DNA of 64,000 bases from Ceraceosorus guamensis (Eukaryota; Basidiomycota; Exobasidiomycetes; Ceraceosorales; Ceraceosoraceae). Position 1 is the first letter of the stretch. Every line of letters begins with the position of its first letter. Position numbers and translations under genes: made by a program. Location: positions 38,743-102,742 of the forward strand of contig NW_020290058.1 in NCBI RefSeq assembly GCF_003144195.1, read 5' to 3'. The notes beneath the pieces are model-generated. The model was given only the letters and a program-made list of their open reading frames with translations, had not been told where the DNA came from and searched no databases. This document shows positions 13,048-24,935 of this stretch, piece by piece.

Positions 13048-14098
13048 GCCAGCACGTCAGCTTGCACTCCCTCGTTATATTGCTTTCGACTACTCGTTGC
13101 CCTTCACGCATTCCACCAAGCCCAGCAGCTCTCCAGCAGACCACTTGAGAGCGACATGTACACTTCTTGAGCTGCATATCCCTCACAGCTTGCAGTACGG
13201 CTCATGAGCATATACGCACCCTCCCAAAAAGACATATGCACATCATCAGAGACCTGATCTCAACAGACTTGTGTCAAAGCCCGGCCCAAATGGTCGAATT
13301 GTTCATTCAGTCACACATGCTCTTGACCAGTCGCACGTGGGTCTGGTTTGCGTCGACGGTTGTTTGAGATCAAAATCGCCATTCGTGGTTGTCAGCGTGC
13401 AACGCCGTAGCGCGCATCGAGAAGCAGCGAACGAGAGTGGACATCTGTGCTGAGCAAAAGGTGGAGTACAAATCACAATCGTGAAGGGTCACCGGCTGGC
13501 TGAGGCCGGGCTACGAAAACGAATGCAATCATCGACTGCGTAGGTGGATCGGTGCAGTTGTGGAAGTGCTGCAGCTTGCACTACTGCAAGGGAGGCGCAC
13601 AATGGCACCTCCGATGTCATTGCGAGGCCATGGCCAGCTATGTGAAAGTCGGACTCACCGGTCTTGGCTGAGCCCAGCCTAGGAAGTCAGGAATGACCTT
13701 CGAGTTGATCATCTTGAGGTGAGCAGGCGGACAAGGAAGCTCAAAAGGCCGATTGATGCGTTCTCTAAGCTGCCAAACATGTTGGATGAGGGCGGGTGGC
13801 CCCGTAGCATGGCGAGAAGGTTGAGAGCAGCACGCACGCACGCATACACGCACGTGACGTCGAGGCGCGTTCAGGCTGGCGCGGTGCAAAGCTCAAAAAA
13901 GTCGCTGGTCAGAGTCATGAGTCTTTGAGTCTTGAGTCTTGAGTCAGGCCGGTTCGAGTCTTCAAAATGACGAAATGAGTTGTGAATGAAATGCAGGACC
14001 CCGTTTCGGCGCTTCGTAAAGTCACTCAAAGCTTCTGCTACCTCCTCGCTGCTTTCTGCAAGGCTTGCCAGTGCATTCAGGGCAGAAAGGGATCAAGT
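13048..14098. other. Intergenic region; one possible short exon
   Basis: No known family is recognised. On the minus strand, 13659-13712 reads 18 codons from an ATG in good context (CAAGATGA) to a strong GTGAGT donor, giving MINSKVIPDFLGWAQPRP, which could be the first exon of a small unrecognised gene. The downstream exons could not be fixed. Three GAGTCTT/GAGTCAG heptamers stand in tandem at 13927-13947. Confidence 0.4.
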
Positions 14099-17000
14099 AT
14101 GCCGCCCAGAGTCAAGCCAGCTCCTGCAACAGCCAGGAGGAGGGGTCGTGGTGCTGCAGACGTAGAGTCTGAGGTGGCGAGCGAGATTGCGAACGACGGC
14201 GAAGCTTCTTCATCCGCCACATCCCCTTCTCCTAAACAGCCAGCATCCATCTCTGCCACCAATTTAGCTCGCAATCACGCTGCGCATACTCATGGTTTCT
14301 ACGCATCAGGACCCGGATCGGCGGCTTTCACTTCTGCTTCTAGCTCGAGGCTGATAGATCGGCAGCTTGATCCATCGCGTTATGAAGATGTCTCGATGGA
14401 CGATGACTTTTGGTCAAGGTACGCTGGCGCTGCTGAAGACAACAGTGGGGCCGCGATGGACGTGGACGGGCAAGGCATGGGAATAGGAGGAGAGTACGAG
14501 CTGGATGCTCACGGCAAAAAGTACAGACCTGGCGAGATCGAGGCATTACCTCCAGGCATGAACAAAGCGCCGGGCAGCGTGCTGGAGATGGCTGAAGCTA
14601 TGGGCTTGTCCAAATCGGGCGTCAAGGAGGATCTGCAACATATGCTCATGAAAGGTGGCAAAGGCCTCACTGATCCCATCAAGAGCGTCGAGGTGAGTTG
14701 GCTCGGACGGGCGGCACCGTACCTTTCTGTGTGCTTCGCTGGAGGAGATGCGCGGCCAAGTACGCGCTGCTTCCAATTGTCATGGCTGACCCCACTCCCT
14801 ACCATCGTCGTTCTCAAGGACAAATGGGAGCTGCTACCAGCCTTCTTGAAAGTCAAAGGGCTCGTCAAGCAACAGTGAGTTGCGAATGCGCCCACCTTGT
14901 GCACTCGTCACCCTCGCTGACTTGCCTTCTCGACCACAACAGCATCGACTCTTTTAATTACTTTGTGGACAAAGACCTCAAGGCGATCATCAAGGCCAAC
15001 GAAAGGGTCACTGTGAGCATGCCACGAGGAAGTCTGCTTGCTTGCGTCCGCCGATTGCGCTCATGTCGCTCGCCGCCCATCCGCAGTCCGATGTCGATCC
15101 GCGATTTTTCTTGAAATACACCGACATTCACGTCGGGACACCGGAGAGGACAGACGCGGACACTTCATCCAAAGCGATTTACCCGCACGAATGCCGGTTA
15201 CGGGATATGACGTATAGCGCACCCATCTTTGTCAGCATAGAGTACCTGCGTGGCAACAAGATCATCCGGAGAAAGGGCGTCAATATCGGTAAGCTGCCCA
15301 TCATGCTTCGCAGCAACAAATGTCACCTTTCGCAGGCTAGGGAAAAAGACCTTGCTCGCATGAACGAGTGCCCATTAGATCCCGGCGGCTACTTTGTGGT
15401 CAAGGGTACCGAAAAGGTCATCCTGGTCCAAGAGCAGCTTAGCAAGAACCGCATCATCGTCGAGGCCGATCCAAAGAAAGGTATAGTCACGGCCTCAGTG
15501 ACCAGCTCCACGCACGAACGCAAATCGAAGTCTCACGTGCAGTCAAAGAATGGCAAAATTTTCCTCAAGCACAACTCGATCACTGACGATGTGCCTATCG
15601 TCATTGCTTTCAAGGCGATGGGTATCACGTCCGACAAGGAGATTTTGCAGCTTGCCGCTGGGCATGACGAGACTTTTAAGGAAGCTTTTGCGATCAATTT
15701 GGAGGAAGCCTCTAGACTTGGCGTCTTTACGCGCATGCAAGCTCTCAACTACATCGGAAGCAGAGTCAAGAAGAGTCCAAGGAGGCAAGGCATGTCCCAG
15801 ATGCAGAGACCGATTCACGAGGAAGCCTTGGAAGCGCTTGCCAATGTCGTCATGACTCACGTGGCCGTCGAGAGGCTCAACTTCAGACCGAAGGCAATCT
15901 ATGTCGCCACGATGGTCCGACGCGTGCTTATGGCCATGCAAAACGAGAAGCTTGTCGATGATCGAGACTACGTCGGGAACAAGCGTCTCGAATTGTGAGT
16001 TGCCTTGGCTTTCCGAGATCGTGCTGGTGATTGATCCTGCTCATACGAGCGCAATCCCACCGCAGGGCTGGACAATTGCTCTCTTTGCTGTTCGAAGATC
16101 TGTTCAAGAAATTCAATTCAGATCTCAAGATGAACATCGATAAAGTACTTCGCAAGCCCAACAGGACGACGGAATTTGATGCGTACAATCAGCTCTCCTT
16201 TCACGGCGACTCCATCAGCCAAGGCTTCATTAGAGCCATCTCCACTGGGACATGGAGCTTGAAACGTTTCAAGATGGAGCGAGCCGGCGTGACCCACGTG
16301 TTGAGCAGACTATCTTTCATCGCTGCGCTGGGTATGATGACGCGCATCAGCTCTCAATTCGAAAAGACGAGAAAGGTCTCTGGGCCACGTGCACTCCAGC
16401 CTAGTCAGTGGGGTATGCTTTGCCCTTCAGATACTCCGGAAGGCGAATCTTGCGGTCTAGTCAAGAGTGAGTTCTGTCAAAGAGCCAGGCAAGAACAGGA
16501 TGCTCATTTCCGCCACTTCCCGCAGACTTGGCCCTAATGACTCACATCACCACCGACGTTGAAGAGGAGCCAATTTTCAAAGTGGCAATCATGCTAGGCG
16601 TCGAAGGTAAGATGCAGACTTCACTTAATTCTGTGCAGGAGAGGTTGCTGACAAACGGCACTCATATCTTCTTCAGACGTAAGCATGATCAGCGGTGCAG
16701 AGCTTTACCGAGACGACACGTACTTGGTGTTCGTCAATGGTACTGTGCTTGGTGTCACCCGCTTCCCGGTGCGGTTTGTCACAGCCTTCCGGCGTCTTCG
16801 ACGTGCAGGAAGATTCTCAGAATTCGTCAGCATCTACACCAACAGTCACCATCGCTCCGTCCACATCGCCTCGGATGGTGGTCGCATTTGCAGACCAATG
16901 ATCATCGTCGAAAATGGACAATCAAGGGTCACTTCGCAGCACATCAGGGAGCTCAAAGCGAAAACGCGAACCTTTGACGATTGCCTTAGAGACGGATTGA

Positions 17001-18873
17001 TCGAATATCTGGACGTCAACGAAGAGAATGACTCGTATATTGCGCTGTACGAAAACGAGATGACCAGCTCGACTACTCACCTGGAGATCGAGCCATTCAC
17101 GTTGCTTGGCGCAGTAGCGGGTCTCATTCCCTATCCGCACCACAATCAGTCACCTCGTAATAGTGAGTTTGCGAATGAGTGCTGTAGTTAGGTTCGAGTC
17201 GATACTCAAAGCACTCTCTCTTTCTGGTGCAGCGTATCAATGTGCCATGGGTAAACAAGCGATCGGTGCCATAGCATACAATCAGCTCAACAGAATCGAC
17301 ACGCTGCTCTACCTGATGGTGTATCCTCAAAAGCCTATGGTCAAGACCAAGACCATCGAGCTCATCGGCTATGACAAGCTGCCCGCAGGCCAGAATGCGA
17401 TGGTGGCGGTGATGTCCTACTCTGGCTACGATATCGAGGACGCATTGGTCTTGAACAAAGCTTCTTTGGACCGGGGTTTCGGGAGATGCCAGGTGCTCAG
17501 GAAGCAGACTGTCCAATTGAGAAAGTATCCAAACGGCACTTACGATCGCATCGCGGATGCGCCCGTTGACGATGCCGGTGAACGACTGAAGCGTTACACG
17601 ACACTGGGCGTCGACGGCATCAGCGGAGTTGGAGAAGCTGTCAACGAGCAAGATATCATCGTCAACAAACAGACACCAGCAAATGCCAACGACAACTCCG
17701 CAGCTGCGTACTCTAGCAATTCAACCGAGTACCGCAATGCACCGATCACCTACAAGAATCGGGTACCTTCCTACGTCGACCAGGTGTTGATGACAGATGC
17801 TGATGCGGACTGCACTATTGTCAAGGTCTTACTGCGTCAGACAAGGCGACCAGAGCTTGGTGACAAGTTTTCATCACGTCACGGTCAGAAGGGAGTATGT
17901 GGACTGATCGTGGACCAGGCAGACATGCCGTTCACAGACCAGGGCATCAACCCGGACGTCATCATGAACCCACACGGTTTCCCGTCGCGTATGACGGTTG
18001 GCAAGATGATCGAGCTGCTCGCCGGAAAGGCGGGCGTCGTTACCGGCTCTTTGCAGTACGGTACTGCTTTTGGCGGCAGCAAAGTGGAGGATGTGTCTCG
18101 CTTGCTCATCGAAAATGGCTACAGCTATGGCGGCAAAGACTTTCTGACAAGTGGCATCTCAGGAGAGCCTCTCGAAGCGTACGTCTACTTCGGTCCAATC
18201 TACTATCAGAAGCTCAAACACATGTGAGTCAATGCCAAGAGATCGCGTGGCGCTCTTAAGACAGATTCTAACCGCGGACGTGACGTATCTGCCAGGGTCA
18301 TGGACAAGATGCACGCTCGTGCGCGCGGACCTCGAGCGAATCTTACGCGCCAGCCGACCGAAGGTCGTTCCCGCGACGGAGGCCTTCGTCTGGGAGAGAT
18401 GGAGCGTGATTGCTTGATCGCTTATGGTGAGACATGTTAGGTTACAGAGACCTGGTTCGGGCGCCCTTGCTGACTCGTCTCGCCGCGACAAGGTGCGACG
18501 CAATTGCTGCTCGAGCGCCTGATGATAAGCTCGGACGCCTTTGTGGTCAACATTTGCCAAAGATGGTGAGCGAAGTGATGCGTGCGATTCTCTCAAGGTC
18601 GAAGTTGCTGACACTTCGCCATGGACGACGATCTGCCGGTCAGTGGCCTGATCGGCTACAACGGCTACTGCAAGTACTGTCGCTCATCGAAAGAGGTCGT
18701 GAACGTGACTGTGCCGTATGCCACAAAACTTCTGATCAATGGTGAGGATAGCTTCATTCGAGACGAAAATTGGAGCGTTTGCCATCAGCTAATCATACCT
18801 GCTCTCCATTAAAACTTTAGAGCTCATGGCGATGCAAATTGTGCCACGTCTGGTGCTAGAGGACGCTCTATGA
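14099..18873 (+). CDS. RET1: DNA-directed RNA polymerase III second-largest subunit RPC2
   Basis: Twelve exons: 14099-14692, 14819-14874, 14943-15012, 15087-15994, 16066-16466, 16526-16606, 16677-17162, 17233-18223, 18296-18426, 18493-18565, 18644-18741, 18821-18873; about 1313 aa. RPC2 forms half of the Pol III active cleft and makes tRNA, 5S and other short RNAs. Seen in order: protrusion and lobe ([32 protein letters not shown]), fork ([20 protein letters not shown]), [35 protein letters not shown], the hybrid-binding [11 protein letters not shown] and [36 protein letters not shown], and a C-terminal zinc-binding clamp with [17 protein letters not shown]. It is longer than the yeast protein (about 1150 aa), mostly because of an N-terminal Ser/Ala/acidic extension of roughly 170 residues. 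Acceptors before exons 2 and 10 read CAAG. An in-frame upstream ATG at 13991 is less likely. Confidence 0.95.
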
Positions 18874-21358
18874 GTCATTAGCATTTTCTCAGCTGGATGC
18901 ATCCCTCCCTTCTCCCTTCTCCCTTCTCCCTTCTCCCTCTCTCCTCTCGTTCCTTACTCAGGCCCCGCTGTACTTTTGCCGTCGGTAGCATGCAACATCG
19001 CCGACACCTCCACAATAGATAGCTTTGTGAGCTCAACGCTCGCTCGGGTGGTCAGCCATGCACGTGCGGGCAGCTATAGCTGCAAGTGAGAACAGCGTGG
19101 CGCAGGTTGGTGAACGCTACTTACTGCTTGCTTGCTTATTCAGACTCGTGGCCCCGATCGAGTGCATCCCCGCCGACGCAATCACGAATGCTCAAGCTTC
19201 TACACCGACTGCCACCGTCTGCAGACTCAACCGACCGCCGCGATGCATTCGTCCAAGATGAATCCAAGCCCCCTTCTTGGCTGTTTCACCATCATCAGCA
19301 GCCTCTCGCAACGCCAAAATATCGTGCGAGACTGCTATTCTTGGCATGATCCAGACTGTTGACCGCAAACACCGCGGCGTCTATGCCTCTTTTTGATCTT
19401 GTCCACGGGCATTCGAGACGGGATCAATTTGACTCTGACCTCTCGCTCCGCCTTTGATACAGCATTGCCTATAGCTGCCATGCATCCACCATTCAAGATT
19501 CCTCGTGAATATTTGCGGTGCAATCACGAATATTTTGGCGCAAGGACAAGGTAGCGGTAGCTACATACCATAGCAATTTAAAGGCCGCACGTGGGGCGTT
19601 GCGGGCAGCAATGCGGCACGTCTGATTTTCATGCTGCTGCACCATCACGCCCCTTTACCCGCGCGCGGCGAGCCTTTATTAAACCCAAAATTCGCTCAGC
19701 CGCATGCACGCGCGCGGACGCCACGGACTACGAATCAATCAAGGGTCTGGATGAGTTGACGGCCCGCGCGCGCTCCTCTCCTGCTGATGGCGGATGTTTG
19801 CCTCGCCCCAACACACAACAATTTGATCAGCGCAGTCGCATACATGGTCTGCTAGCTACGACACCATTTCATATGAGACCTACGATTCGTTGGCGCCTAC
19901 TGCAGCAGGAGCATCAGGAGCACAAGTGCCAGTCGTGCACGGTCCTCGAGCCGCGAGGACTTGAGGCAAAGAGACGATGAGGCGATTCCGGAGGCCTTCC
20001 TGAAATGAGAAGCACGGACCATGGCGATTCAGCTCGACACCGGTGAAATTGGCGGCAGAACGAGCAGCGAGGGGACAGCTGCGGATATGCAGGCCTCTTG
20101 GGGGGGGAGGGGGATCAGGTGGCAGCCCGTCGGACGCAACCCTGGCCAGTGGCCCCGAGCGATGGGGCTTCATCAACAATCACGAATGTCCAGCTGTTAA
20201 TGAATCACCAATGAAGCCTTGGCTTGAATAGATTGGGTCTAGCTTGTGAGCAGAGCTTGGCTTTCCAGTGACCCATCCATGCATCTCATTCAAGATTGCT
20301 TTCGTACCGAATAAGCGCCGACCAGATTGCTCACGATACCACACAGTTCAAAGCGTTGCACCTTCGACATCATCCATCGCCTTTCCGACTGCAGCACGCA
20401 ACTCAGACTCGACTCGTGACTCATCACTCTTGATTGTTGCTCATTGAGAAAGTCTAGAGTTGCAGCAGCAGCAGGTCCTGTACAGACAGACCACCGCTCG
20501 TCCGACGCCGTGACTGACCGCCTATATAGCCACACCTCGCACAGCGATCGAGACTCGCGGGCGCTGCCAAGCCCTGCCATTTGAGTCGCTCGAGTCACTT
20601 CAGCCCTCGCGGTGCGCGACTGACTGCGCAAGCTTTTGCTTATTTCGACGTTCTCTGAAGCAGCGCGCGCACCAGCACAGCCAAAGTTCAATCGCAATCG
20701 CAAGCGCAGTTCTGAGTCTTGAGTCGCAGTCACAGTGAAACTCGCCATCACTGTGACTGCATGGATCACACGCATGTCCACCAGCCACAGGAGCACGCAC
20801 CGCCATACTGGTCACTCGTGACTACTACTGCTATACAGCTGCCCGCTCGCTGCTTCTTCGCCAAGGCCTTCCCTGGTCACACGGCCTGTCTTTCAATCTT
20901 CTCTTCGCCATCACACGCAAGACTCTGACGCTCCCACCAACGTGAGTCAAGAGTCGTGAGTGTGCATGCGTGTAGCGTTGCGCGTGCTCTTGAGTCATTC
21001 GTGATTGTGAGTTCATTTCACGATTGTGTGCAGCCACCTACGAAGTGCCAAGCTCTCATCAACAGAAGCTTGCTCAACTCTTCAAAGAATCTGTCACTCA
21101 CTGCGTGGTCACTCAGTGTACGCACTCGAGCTCACCACTGACGTTTCTGCTGACGTGGCCGGCCTGCGCTCGCTATCGAGGGCGCATCGGCTTGTTTGGA
21201 TCTCAAGACCTCGCCTTCAAAAGGGCGCACTCGGTCGCTTACATCCACCTCGTTGCTCACCAGCACTCGTCTGACAACGAATACCAACAGCACACACGTG
21301 CACACTATACCGGTCTGCTTCAGTGAACTGCAACTCCCCCCCCCTCAAGATCCGCAAA
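18874..21358. other. Long intergenic region with no recognised gene
   Basis: About 2.5 kb without a supportable gene. It contains a TTCTCCC heptamer array (18910-18937), a TATA-like CTATATAG near 20523, and many TGAGTCA/TGACTCA and GAGTC motifs from 20400 to 21000. Open frames on both strands are short and compositionally random. Confidence 0.5.
18910..18937. repeat. (TTCTCCC)4 heptamer array
   Basis: Four perfect tandem 7-bp units sit just downstream of the RPC2 stop codon, in its likely 3' flank. It is one of several unrelated-sequence arrays in the window that share a 7-bp period. Confidence 0.9.
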
Positions 21359-22103
21359 ATGCTCTCCCGCCTAGTCAAGCTCTTTCCATCGGCTTTGCGC
21401 GGCTTTCAGACTCAGGCGCCCTTGCAAGTAGCACCTACCTTGGCATCTCTAACCCCAGCTTCTCTGACCATCGGTTCCTCTGTCATCGATGTCGTATCTT
21501 TTACTGGTCCAGCTCGTCCGTTGCGTCGAGTAGGCATGATGCCTCTGCCCAACAACCGCATCTCAACTTCCTTTGCAGACCAATTCAGCGCTTCAAAGCC
21601 GAGCATGCGCATGCACACCATCTCCGAGCCCGGCACTTCGAAAGCCGAGGAGGTGTCCAAGTCTGCTAGAGCCGCTGAAACGATCGAGCATACCAACGAG
21701 GTCACAAACAATGTCGAGTCCGCCGTTTCGAAGGTGGAAACGTCAGTACAGACTCATCACGATGACCTACGTCAAGCGCTCGAGCCTGGATCCATCATCA
21801 AGTCCGGTTCGCACGAGACCGGTTTTGGTCGTCTGGGCGAGTCAGCTTGATTATACGCAGTAAGTTTGACGTCAGACGCTAGGTGAGGGTCCTGGCTCCG
21901 CTCGCAGTCTCTGCGCCCAGCTCTTTCCCTTGGATCGCGTCCATACTGACTCGATCATCGACCCCTTCGTGCAGCCCAAGCGACGCATATCACCTTCATG
22001 GAGCGACGACGACGACGACTTTTTCACATGTGCTCCGTGCCTATTTGCGGGGTCGCAACTCTTCACAAATCATCAAGAAGCAGAAGATCATTCACCGATC
22101 TGA
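21359..22103 (+). CDS. Tentative orphan protein with mitochondrial-type N-terminus
   Basis: I do not recognise this gene. A 164-codon frame opens at 21359 with MLSRLVKLFPSALRGFQTQ, which has Arg/Lys, Leu and no acidic residues, as in a mitochondrial presequence. It continues with a Ser/Thr/Glu-rich, probably helical middle and would stop at 21850. Splicing 21841-21907 (GTCAGC donor, CGCAG acceptor, 67 nt) instead joins it in frame to 21908-22103, giving about 225 aa. That end has an acidic run of five Asp followed by a Cys-X2-Cys...His-X4-5-His arrangement (FTCAPCLF, TNHQEAEDH). The same frame then stays open after the TGA for almost 90 further codons, which hints at a missed intron or a nonsense change. 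The intron length suits the window, but the donor is weak. Confidence 0.3.
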
Positions 22104-23076
22104 CTGGATGGGGCTTTTGCTGCTGCACACCAGCGTGCGACTTCGCTGCTGCGCCACAAGGGCAATGGCAATACACAAGCAGGCCTCCACACTCAGCAGC
22201 AATGCTCCGAGCTACTCACACTGCAGTCTTCTGAGTTCATCATCGGCTCGACGAAGCCTTTGTCTCCTCGCCCCCCATTCACCTCCAAGACAGCTATCCA
22301 AGATTGGCACCAAAGCCATTGTAATGTCACTTCGTTTGGCTCGGCCTAATCAACTGCTGTGTAGCGTAGACGGTGGCCAAGCTTTGAAACAGAGCAAGGT
22401 GTGCATCATGTAGCGCTTTATGAAGGGCATCAAGCTGGAGTGGTCAAGACATGGTTGTCGAGCAAGTCAAGCATTGTCTACCTGCTTCAACGTGCATGGT
22501 CGTATATCGCTCGAAACGCACGGATGCTTCCTGTCTGCTCTGCAACCGCAGTCACGAGTGGCTGAAGGGATGACTTGCACGCACGCGCGAATGGATGCGA
22601 AGCGCCGCGGGGCGTAGTTGTAAGTGCGTGGGATCGTTGCGAGCGGAATTGAGGCACTTGTACTCAGGTCTTGGAATCGTGACTCGCAGCTAGACTTCAA
22701 GTCGATGCTATTCGTCAGCCCCAGCCCGCTTTGAAGCTTTGACTTGGCTAAGGAAAGCAAGCCATTCAAATTTGAGTCAACATCTACGGTTCCTGCTTGC
22801 ACGTACCAGACCCATTCGAAAATCACACGAGTACAGGAGCTCGTGCGTGCAAATTAATTGCTTTGATGCATTCGTCTCACACCAACGTCACACTCAACCA
22901 TGCACTCACCAAACCTCTGATCCGCGAACGCGTGGAGCGCACGCATGCACGCAGCATCTCGCTACGTGTCATCATCAAACTTCGTTGACAATCACTCGAC
23001 ATTTGCTGCGAAGCCAGCAGCTCATTCAAAAACGACACACATACAGTCGCATGACCCGTGTCGTAACCGCATCGAC
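22104..23076. other. Intergenic or unresolved 3' part of the orphan gene
   Basis: Frames from 22104 to about 22360 may belong to the orphan gene upstream. After that I see nothing coding until the protease start at 23077. The segment before 23077 is A/C-rich and looks like a 5' leader. Confidence 0.4.
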
Positions 23077-24713
23077 ATGCTCTCCACGGCAGCACCATCA
23101 ATGCAAATCGCAACAGCACCAGGTGAACCCTTCTCATCAAGCGTCTTCTTTTCGCCACGGTCGTCCACATCCGCGCATCCACTGTATGGCTCCATCCGGC
23201 ACCCCAACGACTCGCAGATCACCACCATGTGGGCGTTGCCGATATGCTTCGCAGTCATCCTGATCGCCGGCAATCTCAAAGGCTTGGCCATCCTCATGTA
23301 TCCCTTCAAGATGTGGGGTGAGTGCCAAGAAGACGCAGCTTATATGGCGCCAAAAGTGCAGCTATAGCCATTGCAGTGCTCGGCTGGCTCACTCACCGAG
23401 CCACGCTGTGCCATGTCCACGCAGCGAATCTTACCCACGAAATGTTCCACGTCATGGGTGGGTCCGAGTGTTGAAAGTTGCAACGTGCAGTGAAAAGGCA
23501 GAGAGACCTGCGGTGTCGGGCACTGCAACATACTCTCTAATCGCACGTCTTGCTTCGCTTCGAAGCGGCCATCCTCAGCGGAGGAACAGTTCACTCAATT
23601 GCCATCGACCCCGAAAGAGGCGCCATATCCGGTGCGTGGGTAGTAGGGCTCACGCAAGGCCAAGTCACTTCTTACGTGTTCTTGCACCACAGGAATGACT
23701 GGCGGCAACCCGGTGTTGACGCTCGCTGCAGGCTATTTTGGTAGCACTCTTTTTGGCGCAGCGCTGATCTTTTGCTCTTTCGACATCAGAGCCAGCAAGA
23801 TTGCATATCTGGCCACCGTGGCCATTTGGATTCCCGTCGCTTGGTTCGGGCTGACATGGTGCGTGGTGCGTGCAGTGATGCATGCTTCTGCATGGCTCTG
23901 GCAGTGGGCAGCCAGCAATCGTCGGTGTCTCTAGCGCACTGAAAGTGGCTCCGTGCGACGTGGCGGCCCACTCGTCTCTAGGGCGCGCATCAGGATAGCA
24001 ATCATCGTTGGTCTGTCCATCGGTCTTTGGTTTAGTGAGTCTGTGGCTCTTTGTTCGCCCCACGATGCTGCGAAAAGAAAGAGTTCAATGGGTTTTTGAC
24101 CCGGCCCCACAACCTCCACCGCAGTCGACCACGCTTCGCCCCTGAGGTTCTACATCCTCTTTATGGGCGTACTCAGCGCTTTTTACGTGGTGTGGGATTG
24201 CGTCGACGAGTGAGCGATGCTTGCACACTACGTTGGCCCCTTGCCAGCTCATACTCGCTTCGACTTGCCACTCCAGCTTCGTCTTTCGAAAGGCAAACGA
24301 TTCCGACGCGATGCTTTACGCCAGATTGTGTCTTCCCAGCGCACACGGTGAGTCTGACCCAAGTCATGTCTTGAGCTGCAACATTGCAGCATAAGACGTG
24401 TTTGCCCGGTTTGCCCCAGGCGCTGTCTCCAAAAGCTAGACTTTGCTGATCCGCAACCATCACACTGCAGGCTGGGCTTTCATTTGGCTGGTGTTCTCAG
24501 CAGGCTGCGTCGCTTTGGCAATCCTAGGCGGTATGTAGCGAGGATGCATATCACCAGAAGCGACAGGAGCGGGCCACGCTGATTTCGCCATGCTCCCTTC
24601 GTGATTGTCTCGTGTGCTGCCACCCACCTCCTCTGCGCGCGACAGGGCTGCACTTTATGATCTTGAGTCACGAAGCACAGCTGAAGCAGAATGCGAGCTT
24701 CTTGCCTACGTGA
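23077..24713 (+). CDS. M50B-like zinc metalloprotease, multi-pass membrane protein
   Basis: Nine exons: 23077-23317, 23425-23457, 23566-23631, 23693-23858, 23982-24034, 24125-24209, 24277-24347, 24471-24530, 24646-24713; about 280 aa. It resembles the fungal and plant peptidase M50B-like family, whose members are poorly characterised. Residues about 85-89 are HEMFH, an HExxH zinc site, directly after a first membrane segment (ALPICFAVILIAGNLKGLAI) and LMYPFK. The family motif AIDPERG and the conserved GGNPVLTLAAGYFGSTLFGA follow, then about four further hydrophobic helices and an FRKANDSDA loop that likely supplies the third metal ligand region. The whole HExxH is on a 33-nt microexon with matching phase-1 borders. 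A longer version of exon 2 from a CAG acceptor at 23376-23378 is possible but would insert a Cys/His-rich piece not expected for the family. The acceptor before exon 3 reads GAAG. Confidence 0.85.
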
Positions 24714-24935
24714 CCGTATCCTTCGCAATCCATGAGTCACACATCCAATCAGCGAGCTGGTTCGCTTATCGCGCCGCTGCATCGATCTTGATGTCCGCAC
24801 TCGCAAAGAGCATTACAGACCATTGCATTCGAGATGGCATGATGCTATGACGCTAGCATGAGGCTTCATGCACCTACGCGTGGCCGCTCTCGAGTGTCCC
24901 GTTGTTTGAGCGGGCGAAAACTGGCAAGGTGACAG

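Noticed and set aside
13941-13962. tRNA T-loop-like GGTTCGAGTC
   Set aside because: No matching acceptor, D or anticodon arms surround it; it arises from the GAGTC repeats. A similar GGTTCGAGTC in an RPC2 intron near 17191 was rejected for the same reason.
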